Both the position numbers and the translations under genes were made by a program. Below the pieces are notes generated by a model. That model was not told the origin of the DNA, made no database searches, and was given only the letters and a program-made list of their open reading frames with translations. Shown here piece after piece: positions 7,554-13,147 of a DNA stretch of 13,147 nucleotides; positions within the stretch are counted from its first letter, which is position 1; each line of letters starts with the position of its first letter. The stretch is from JBLIOB01 sp047639575. Lineage in GTDB: Bacteria > Bacteroidota > Bacteroidia > Flavobacteriales_D > Parvicellaceae. The stretch lies in contig JBLIOB010000100.1 in assembly GCA_047639575.1 (NCBI GenBank), positions 1 to 13,147 on the forward strand, given 5' to 3'.

Positions 7554-9035
7554 ATGCAAGGAAGCAAATACATTTTAGCAATAGATCAAGGTACTACAAG
7601 TTCTAGGGCAATATTATTTGATAAAAACGGAGACATTGTAGCGTTAGCTCAGAAAGAATTCACTCAAATTTTTCCAAATCCAGGATGGGTCGAGCATGAT
7701 CCTATGGAAATCTTAAGTTCTCAAGTAGAAGTAATTCACGAGATTCTAGATAAAATCGATGTGAATGACATTGCGTCAATCGGTTTGACAAACCAGCGTG
7801 AAACTGCTGTAGTTTGGAATAAAGAAACGGGCATACCAATTTATAATGCAATTGTTTGGCAGGATAACAGAACTGTAGACTTATGTAATCAGTTGAAAAA
7901 GCAAGAGAAACAAGATCTAGTTCGTTCTAAAACTGGATTGGTACTGGATCCTTATTTTTCCGCTACAAAAATTAGCTGGATCTTAGATAATGTTTCTGGA
8001 GCAAGAGAGTTAGCCAAAGAAGAAAAACTACTCTTTGGAACAGTAGATTCTTGGTTAATTTGGAATTTTACCCAGAAAGAATCTCACTTAACTGATTACT
8101 CAAATGCATCGAGAACGTTAATATTCAATATTAAAGAATTGGAATGGGATAAGGAGCTATTATCCCTTTTTAATATTCCTAAATCGATGTTGCCGAAAGT
8201 CCAAAATTCCTCAGGAAACTTTGGAAGCTTTTCGTATAAGGGAATTGATATTCCAATTCACGGGGTGGCTGGTGATCAGCAAGCTGCGCTTTTCGGACAA
8301 GGTTGTTTTGAAAAAGGGAAGGCCAAAAACACTTATGGAACAGGTTGTTTCATGCTGATGAATACGGGCTCAGAAGCTGTTGAATCTAATTCTGGATTGA
8401 TTACTACGATTGCCTGGGGTTTAGACGGAAAAATCACGTACGCGTTGGAAGGAAGCGTGTTTGTTGCTGGCGCAGCAATTCAATGGTTGAGAGATGGATT
8501 ATCGCTATTTAGTGCTGCAAGCGAAACAGAATCTATGGCAACTAAAGCAAAAGGATCTGAAGAAGTCTATTTTGTTCCAGCATTTGCAGGATTAGGAGCT
8601 CCATATTGGGATATGAATGCTCGAGGAGCGATATTCGGTTTGACTAGAGATACAAGTAAAGATCATATTGCCAAAGCGACATTAGAATCTTTAGCTTATC
8701 AAACGAAAGATGTAATTACCGCAATGGAGAAGGATGCTGGGAATGAACTATTAACTTTGGCGGTAGATGGTGGAGCAAGTGCTAATGATTACTTGATGCA
8801 ATTTCAAGCGGATATATTAAATGTGGACATTGATCGCCCAAGGGTTATTGAGTCTACAGCACTAGGCGCAGCTTATTTAGCAGGAATTGAATCGGGGTTT
8901 TGGACCTTAAGCGAATTAGAAGATAATAGAAACTCTGAAAAAATATTTAAACCAGAAATGAGCAACGAACAAATCGAAAGATTATATGCTGGATGGTTGA
9001 AAGCAGTTAACAGAACTATGAATTGGGTTGATTAA
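7554..9035 (+). CDS. glpK: Glycerol kinase
   Basis: A 493-residue FGGY-family kinase of normal length. It phosphorylates glycerol with ATP to sn-glycerol 3-phosphate in the cytoplasm. Visible motifs: phosphate loop DQGTTSSR (11-18), GWVEHDP (44-50), TNQRETAVVW (79-88), VWQDNR (101-106), GDQQAALFGQ (240-249), YGTGCF (261-266) and ALEGSVFVAGAAIQW (297-311). Glycerol-contact residues known in E. coli GlpK (Arg83, Glu84, Tyr135, Asp245) correspond to Arg82, Glu83, Tyr134 and Asp241, all present. The loop just before IPIHGVAGDQ lacks the Gly-Gly-Thr-Arg segment that binds fructose-1,6-bisphosphate in E. coli, and has Ser where Firmicute enzymes have the phosphorylatable His, so those controls are probably absent (my alignment by eye). 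The ATG at 7554 follows a promoter closely. Its TAA shares an A with the glpD ATG, indicating an operon. Confidence 0.97.
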   Translation: MQGSKYILAIDQGTTSSRAILFDKNGDIVALAQKEFTQIFPNPGWVEHDPMEILSSQVEVIHEILDKIDVNDIASIGLTNQRETAVVWNKETGIPIYNAIVWQDNRTVDLCNQLKKQEKQDLVRSKTGLVLDPYFSATKISWILDNVSGARELAKEEKLLFGTVDSWLIWNFTQKESHLTDYSNASRTLIFNIKELEWDKELLSLFNIPKSMLPKVQNSSGNFGSFSYKGIDIPIHGVAGDQQAALFGQGCFEKGKAKNTYGTGCFMLMNTGSEAVESNSGLITTIAWGLDGKITYALEGSVFVAGAAIQWLRDGLSLFSAASETESMATKAKGSEEVYFVPAFAGLGAPYWDMNARGAIFGLTRDTSKDHIAKATLESLAYQTKDVITAMEKDAGNELLTLAVDGGASANDYLMQFQADILNVDIDRPRVIESTALGAAYLAGIESGFWTLSELEDNRNSEKIFKPEMSNEQIERLYAGWLKAVNRTMNWVD

Positions 9036-10684
9036 TGGATTCTTCAAAGTATATATTTTCAGGAGACCGAAGGTCTTTATTAGTGACAGAACTTGAATCG
9101 AGAAAATTTGATCTGGTCGTAATTGGTGGAGGTATCACAGGCGCTGGAATTGCTTTAGACGCGGCTTCTAGAGGTCTATCTGTTGCGCTCGTGGAGAAAA
9201 ATGATTTCGCTTCTGGTACAAGTAGTAGATCAACTAAGCTCATTCATGGCGGATTACGATATTTAAAAAACTTCGAGTTTAAGCTGGTGAAAACAGTTGG
9301 TAAAGAGAGGGCTATCGTGTACAGAAACGCTCCGCATCTTGTTGTTCCAGAGAAAATGCTATTGCCGATTACAGAAAAGGGTAGCTTTGGTAAGTTCGGA
9401 TTGAAATTTGGATTGTGGCTCTACGACAGGCTAGCTAAAGTTAATTCTTCTGAAAAGCGGATCATGCTCAATAGTAATGAGACCAAAGCTAAAGAACCTT
9501 TAATTAATAAAGAAGGACTCAAAGGCTCTGGATATTATTCTGAGTACAGAACAGATGATGCTCGATTAACTTTGGAGGTTATGAAAACCGCTGCTTCTAA
9601 AGGAGCACTTTGCCTTAATTATGCTTCTTGTGAGGAATTAGATATTGAGAATGATCAAATTACCTGTAAAGATATTTTTACAGGAGAGTCGTTTCTCGTT
9701 AATACGAAACTGGTAGTTAACGCAGCTGGACCTTGGGTTGATAGGATTAGAGAGAAAGAAGGAAGTTTCTCAGGGAAAAGGCTACATCATACTAAAGGAG
9801 TGCACTTGGTAGTCCCGAAGAGAAAACTACCGGTTGAAAATTCAGTTTATTTCGATGTAGGAGATGGGCGAATGATATTTGCTATTCCCCGATTTCACTC
9901 AACTTATATCGGTACGACTGATACAAATTACATTAGCAATGGTGAAGAAAAGAGTTTGTCAGAACCTGGAGTTACGCAAGCTGATGTTAAGTATTTATTA
10001 GATGCGTGTAATCGAATGTTTCCTAATGTGAATCTACAACAAGCTGATATTTCATCCTCTTGGAGTGGGCTTCGTCCATTGATTCATGAAGATGGAAAAT
10101 CACCATCTGAGTTATCTAGAAAAGATGAGATTTTCGTTTCTGATTCAGGCCTCATCAGTATTGCTGGTGGAAAGTTAACGGGGTATCGATTAATGGCTAA
10201 AAACGTGGTCGACTTGGTTTGTCAGAATTTAAATATCCAACAAGAATGTCGAACAGAATCGATTGCAATCGTTGGAGGAGACTTCGAGCAACTAGATAAA
10301 CTAGATCAGTACATCAGGTCATTAAGAGCCCGTATGAATGGATATGGATTGGATGGAGACGAAACGGATAACTTAGTTAGAACATTTGGCAAGCAGTGTG
10401 ATATCATTATTGATAAATCAAGAAAGTTTGAATCTAATCGCTTAATTCAAGCAGTTGCATGGTTCTGTCTGCGGAATGAGCAAGTGAATACACTTGCTGA
10501 TTTTTATGTTAGAAGAACCGGGTATTTATATTTTTATCCAGAGCGAATTTCTCAAACGCTAGATTTAGTTTTACCATTGTTTGCAGAATTTCTGAACTGG
10601 AATAATGAAAGGGTAGAGCAGGAGAAAAAGGAAATACATCAATTGTTAAAATCAATAACTGATTTTGGAAGTGAAGAAGCATGA
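9035..10684 (+). CDS. glpD: FAD-dependent glycerol-3-phosphate dehydrogenase
   Basis: A 549-residue GlpD/GlpA-family flavoprotein. It oxidises glycerol 3-phosphate to dihydroxyacetone phosphate and passes electrons to membrane quinone; it is a peripheral inner-membrane enzyme. Seen: Rossmann FAD motif VVIGGGITGAGIA (28-40), the acidic end of the second strand at VEKNDFASGTSSRSTKLIHGG (split here as VEKND 53-57, SSRSTKLIHGG 63-73), RYL (75-77), VNAAGPWVD (228-236), GTTDT (293-297) and the C-terminal FAD contact IAGGKLTGYR (376-385). A C-terminal helical DAO_C-type domain follows, with RRTGYLYF (493-500). The start ATG overlaps the glpK stop (TAATG), a translational coupling arrangement. Next to glpK it completes entry of glycerol into glycolysis or gluconeogenesis. 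Fused subunits or anaerobic GlpB/C genes are not seen, which favours the single-chain aerobic type. Confidence 0.96.
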   Translation: MDSSKYIFSGDRRSLLVTELESRKFDLVVIGGGITGAGIALDAASRGLSVALVEKNDFASGTSSRSTKLIHGGLRYLKNFEFKLVKTVGKERAIVYRNAPHLVVPEKMLLPITEKGSFGKFGLKFGLWLYDRLAKVNSSEKRIMLNSNETKAKEPLINKEGLKGSGYYSEYRTDDARLTLEVMKTAASKGALCLNYASCEELDIENDQITCKDIFTGESFLVNTKLVVNAAGPWVDRIREKEGSFSGKRLHHTKGVHLVVPKRKLPVENSVYFDVGDGRMIFAIPRFHSTYIGTTDTNYISNGEEKSLSEPGVTQADVKYLLDACNRMFPNVNLQQADISSSWSGLRPLIHEDGKSPSELSRKDEIFVSDSGLISIAGGKLTGYRLMAKNVVDLVCQNLNIQQECRTESIAIVGGDFEQLDKLDQYIRSLRARMNGYGLDGDETDNLVRTFGKQCDIIIDKSRKFESNRLIQAVAWFCLRNEQVNTLADFYVRRTGYLYFYPERISQTLDLVLPLFAEFLNWNNERVEQEKKEIHQLLKSITDFGSEEA

Positions 10685-11303
10685 TATTCAAATATCGACT
10701 AAGGCCAGATTTTTCACGCTTGGAGAATTAAATGAAGAAACCGAAGAAGTGTGGTTCGTGCTGCATGGATATGGGCAATTAGCCAGTCGATTTTTGAAGA
10801 AATTTGAAGCAATAGATGACGGTAGAAGGTTGATTGTTGCTCCCGAAGGATTGAGCAGGTTTTATTGGAAAGGGTTTTCTGGTAATGTAGTAGCTTCCTG
10901 GATGACCAAGGAAGACCGGTTAGATGACATCGATAATTATGTGAGTTATTTAGATTCCGTTTACGACCAAGTTATTGGAGATCAAAAGATTAAAGTAAGG
11001 TTGCTAGGTTTTTCTCAAGGAACAGCAACCGCGTGTCGATGGGCGGTTCGTGGAAAGTCAAAAATCGACAGTTTAATTATGTGGGCGGGCGCTTTTCCCG
11101 AAGATGTAAATTACTTTGAAAATGTAGAGTTCTTCAATAAGCTTGATGTCAAATTCCTTATAGGTAAACAGGATCAGCTATTTACTAAAGAGCAAATTAA
11201 TGCGCATCGAAATATGATTTCTGATAAAGGGGTGAACTTTAAATACATTGAGTTTGAAGGTGACCATAATATTTATGAGCAACCACTGCGAGACTTACTC
11301 TGA
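10671..11303 (+). CDS. Alpha/beta hydrolase, carboxylesterase/phospholipase-like
   Basis: About 210 residues. It has the alpha/beta-hydrolase layout of the Abhydrolase_2-like esterases: an oxyanion-region VLHGYGQ near 30-36, nucleophile elbow GFSQG (Ser115), acid Asp168 in GKQDQLF, and His199 in EGDHNIY, numbered from GTG 10671. No signal peptide is seen, so it is probably cytoplasmic. No in-frame ATG is available near the start; GTG 10671 is preferred, TTG 10665 (two residues longer) is possible, and both lie inside glpD. That overlap points to cotranscription with glpK and glpD. The substrate is unknown; short acyl esters, lysophospholipids or monoacylglycerols are options for the family, and release of glycerol for GlpK is an inference from context only. 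The 3' end overlaps the convergent MORN gene by 9 bp. Confidence 0.85.
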   Translation: MKKHDIQISTKARFFTLGELNEETEEVWFVLHGYGQLASRFLKKFEAIDDGRRLIVAPEGLSRFYWKGFSGNVVASWMTKEDRLDDIDNYVSYLDSVYDQVIGDQKIKVRLLGFSQGTATACRWAVRGKSKIDSLIMWAGAFPEDVNYFENVEFFNKLDVKFLIGKQDQLFTKEQINAHRNMISDKGVNFKYIEFEGDHNIYEQPLRDLL

Positions 11304-11702
11304 AGAATCAACCCTTTTCCGAAACGTTTTATGTTTCTTTCTAATTCCCATATTATAAGTAGAACTTTCAGCTAATCTCCCGTCTGGGTAATAAGTTTTA
11401 AAGCTTCCGTTTTCACGTCCAAACAGGTAGTTTCCTTCAGATAATTTGGTTCCATCTTCATAGTAATGTTCCCATTTTCCGTGCTCAACACCGTCTAAGA
11501 CTTCTCCAGAATAGTTCAGATTACCATTGGAGTAGTAGACGTTTTCTTTCACCTTCTTATGCAATCCATCTTCGATTTTGAAAAACACAACAACTTGTGG
11601 TTTTCCATCCGTATATTTCTTAAGCACGAGTGTGTCTTTAGATTGGGAAAAGACTAAAGCTGAAGTAAATATTACGGTGATTAAAAAGGCAGCTCTTTTC
11701 AT
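11295..11702 (-). CDS. Small secreted MORN-repeat (YwqK-like) protein
   Basis: A 135-residue protein with a signal peptide (MKRAAFLITVIFTSALVFS|Q, about 1-19). Three MORN_2-type repeats are spaced exactly 24 residues apart, starting YYSNG (56), YYEDG (80) and YYPDG (104), each followed by a turn and G-x-x-x-G region (DGVEHGKW, FGRENGSF, NMGIRKKH). The end is basic then acidic (RKRVDSSE). Such repeats are often labelled YwqK antitoxin-like by databases; nothing here, including the neighbours, supports a toxin-antitoxin pair. Likely periplasmic or outer-surface. Function unknown. It lies 93 bp downstream of the receptor gene on the same strand and may be cotranscribed with it. Its last codons overlap the 3' end of the hydrolase gene. 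Confidence 0.85.
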   Translation of the reverse strand: MKRAAFLITVIFTSALVFSQSKDTLVLKKYTDGKPQVVVFFKIEDGLHKKVKENVYYSNGNLNYSGEVLDGVEHGKWEHYYEDGTKLSEGNYLFGRENGSFKTYYPDGRLAESSTYNMGIRKKHKTFRKRVDSSE

Positions 11703-11728
11703 AAAAAATTATTTAGGCTGGTATGATG

Positions 11729-11762
11729 TACGTATCAAATGATTAAGTAGTTACGTAATCAA
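11729..11762. repeat. Short direct repeat in the gap between the receptor and MORN genes
   Basis: TACGTATCAA (11729-11738) recurs as TACGTAATCAA (11752-11762), starts 23 bp apart, about two helical turns, differing by one inserted A. The TACGTA core is itself palindromic. The 93-bp gap holds no clear -7 box or terminator hairpin for either strand. It may be a tandem binding site or chance in AT-rich sequence. Confidence 0.25.
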
Positions 11763-11795
11763 CAGACAAATTAACTATAAGTCAGAAATCTTGCA

Positions 11796-13147
11796 TTAAA
11801 AAGTGGTAGTTAGTCTCACGTTTAATCTTCTTGATGTAAGATAGCTAGGCACCGCATAAGATCGTCCAGAAACGTCCTTAATCCAGTTGTAGGAGACAAC
11901 ATTATTGATGTCCAATAGATTGAACACTTCCACGCTCAATTTCATTTTTGCGATTTTCTTAATGAATGATCCGTCTTTCTTCCGGTCCTTCTGATCTTGT
12001 GATAGAATGTCTTTTGCAAAACCAATATCCACTCTTCTATATGGAGGTGTTCTAAGCACATCTCTCCATCTTTCGTGGTTTGGAGGCCCGTACGGTAAAG
12101 CAGTTCCAAATACAATGTTCAAATTAACACTCAGCGTTTCCCATTTAAATTTCCCACCACGAATCAAATCTTTAGGCATGTGATCTTGGAAGTAAAGCCC
12201 TACAGAAACACGCTGATCTGTCGGCCTAGGAATATATCCTGGTTCCACCAATTGGCTATCTGCAACGGTACTGTTTGCGGTAAAACCAACTAGAATTTCC
12301 TCACCATCACTATTGTAATAATTATAGTAATAATCTCCTTGGATGTCTTCTTCTGTTTTCAAATAACCAAAAGTGACCCATGACTCTATACCCTTAATGA
12401 ATTCACCATTAATTTTCATATCTAAGCCATACGCATATCCAACAGCATTGTTCTCTGCAAAATATCTGAGTTTAACATTGTCTATTTCATAAGGAACAAT
12501 ATCTGTGAGGTGCTTGTAATAACCTTCTACAGTGTATTTAAACTTTCTGTTCCACATATTAAATATGTAATCTGCTCCAAGAACAAAGTGAACCGATTTC
12601 TGCGCGCGGATTTCAGGATTTAAATCACCGTTAAAGTCCCGGTATTCACGGTAAAATGCTGGTTGAGCATACTGTCCGACAGACAATCGAATAGAAGAAG
12701 ATCTTCTGTATAGTTTTTCGTCTTCCCAAAAATACAAACGGGGTTTGTACTCCAGTACCAGCCTCGGACTTATCACATTTTGACCGTTGTAATCCCAATA
12801 ATGTGTTCTTACACCAGCGTTAATTTTGAAATAGGCATTACTGGTGAATGAAGTATCTTTCTTGTAGGTCGAGTCTCCCACTTCATAGGGGCCTGAAAAA
12901 GTAATGTCCTTACTTCGATGAAGATTGAAGTTTCCTTGCAAGTACCCTTGAACTCGGTTACTTGAAATTTGATTCTTGGCTTTGATCACTTCGAATAATT
13001 CAAGCAACTGATACTCTTGTGCGCTAGGATCTTGAAAACCGACAGAGTCTGTAACTGTCGGAATAGAAAAACCTGAAGAATCTAACATGTTCCATTCACT
13101 TAACTTATCGTTGATCCGTTCATGTTTGTAGGTTCCTCCCCATAACA
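11796..13147 (-). CDS. TonB-dependent receptor, C-terminal part (runs off the right edge)
   Basis: The frame stays open from the TAA at 11796-11798 to the window edge, giving 449 visible residues; the ATG at 13088 is internal, because the upstream in-frame codons continue a receptor-like segment (LWGGTYKHERINDKLSEWNM). The signal peptide, plug and first barrel strands lie outside. Visible: alternating aromatic beta-strands of an outer-membrane barrel, e.g. LVLEYKPRLYFW, SSIRLSVGQYAQP, VLGADYIF, YTVEGYYKHLTDIVPY, and the family-typical ending VEVFNLLDINNVVSYNW, then PSYLTSRRLNVRLTTTF with the C-terminal Phe expected for BAM recognition. It resembles the CarboxypepD_reg-like TonB receptors common in Bacteroidota. 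Ligand unknown. It differs clearly from the receptor at 5087-7504 and is transcribed towards the MORN gene. Confidence 0.88.
   Translation of the reverse strand, partial: LWGGTYKHERINDKLSEWNMLDSSGFSIPTVTDSVGFQDPSAQEYQLLELFEVIKAKNQISSNRVQGYLQGNFNLHRSKDITFSGPYEVGDSTYKKDTSFTSNAYFKINAGVRTHYWDYNGQNVISPRLVLEYKPRLYFWEDEKLYRRSSSIRLSVGQYAQPAFYREYRDFNGDLNPEIRAQKSVHFVLGADYIFNMWNRKFKYTVEGYYKHLTDIVPYEIDNVKLRYFAENNAVGYAYGLDMKINGEFIKGIESWVTFGYLKTEEDIQGDYYYNYYNSDGEEILVGFTANSTVADSQLVEPGYIPRPTDQRVSVGLYFQDHMPKDLIRGGKFKWETLSVNLNIVFGTALPYGPPNHERWRDVLRTPPYRRVDIGFAKDILSQDQKDRKKDGSFIKKIAKMKLSVEVFNLLDINNVVSYNWIKDVSGRSYAVPSYLTSRRLNVRLTTTF

Noticed and set aside
11295..11702. Toxin-antitoxin module based on the YwqK label
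   Set aside because: There is a signal peptide, no adjacent toxin-like gene, and the label reflects only the MORN_2 repeat family.
1..13147. CRISPR arrays, tRNA or rRNA genes, prophage or integrase genes
   Set aside because: No regularly spaced repeats, no tRNA-like cloverleaf, and no recombinase or phage-like coding sequence was seen; nearly all bases are in the listed genes.

Overview
The window looks like chromosomal DNA from a low-GC Bacteroidota, most likely order Flavobacteriales. The evidence is a Bor/type IX secretion (T9SS) type B sorting domain and a type A sorting domain in the same window, two TonB-dependent outer-membrane receptors (one with a visible N-terminal carboxypeptidase-regulatory-like domain), a PCMD-domain secreted protein, and -7 promoter boxes of the Bacteroidota TAnnTTTG kind. 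Shine-Dalgarno sequences are not obvious. I cannot place it at genus level from the sequence alone.

Layout. (1) Positions 2-3994, minus strand: a complete 1330-residue secreted adhesin-like protein with SprB-like, PKD-like and Reelin-like modules and a C-terminal type B sorting domain. (2) Positions 3995-4205: a 211-bp divergent intergenic region holding an inverted pair of 22-23 bp elements and a promoter for the rightward genes. (3) Positions 4206-7504, plus strand: a PCMD-domain surface protein with a type A sorting domain, then a TonB-dependent receptor that starts 2 nt after its stop, probably at a TTG codon. (4) Positions 7554-11303, plus strand: a compact operon of glycerol kinase (glpK), FAD glycerol-3-phosphate dehydrogenase (glpD) and a serine alpha/beta hydrolase, with genes overlapping end to start, preceded by a promoter and a 9-bp inverted repeat. 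(5) Positions 11295-13147, minus strand: a small secreted MORN-repeat protein whose 3' end overlaps the hydrolase gene, and the C-terminal part of a second TonB-dependent receptor that runs off the right edge.

How the genes may work together. GlpK and GlpD convert glycerol to dihydroxyacetone phosphate and pass electrons to the quinone pool; the hydrolase could release glycerol or a related alcohol from esters, but its substrate is not shown. The PCMD protein and the adjacent receptor look like a surface-capture and import pair. No glycerol facilitator (glpF) is visible here. Most of the window is ordinary Bacteroidota gene content; the least explained signals are the paired inverted elements in the divergent promoter region, the inverted repeat at the glpK promoter and the glycerol/hydrolase/receptor arrangement.
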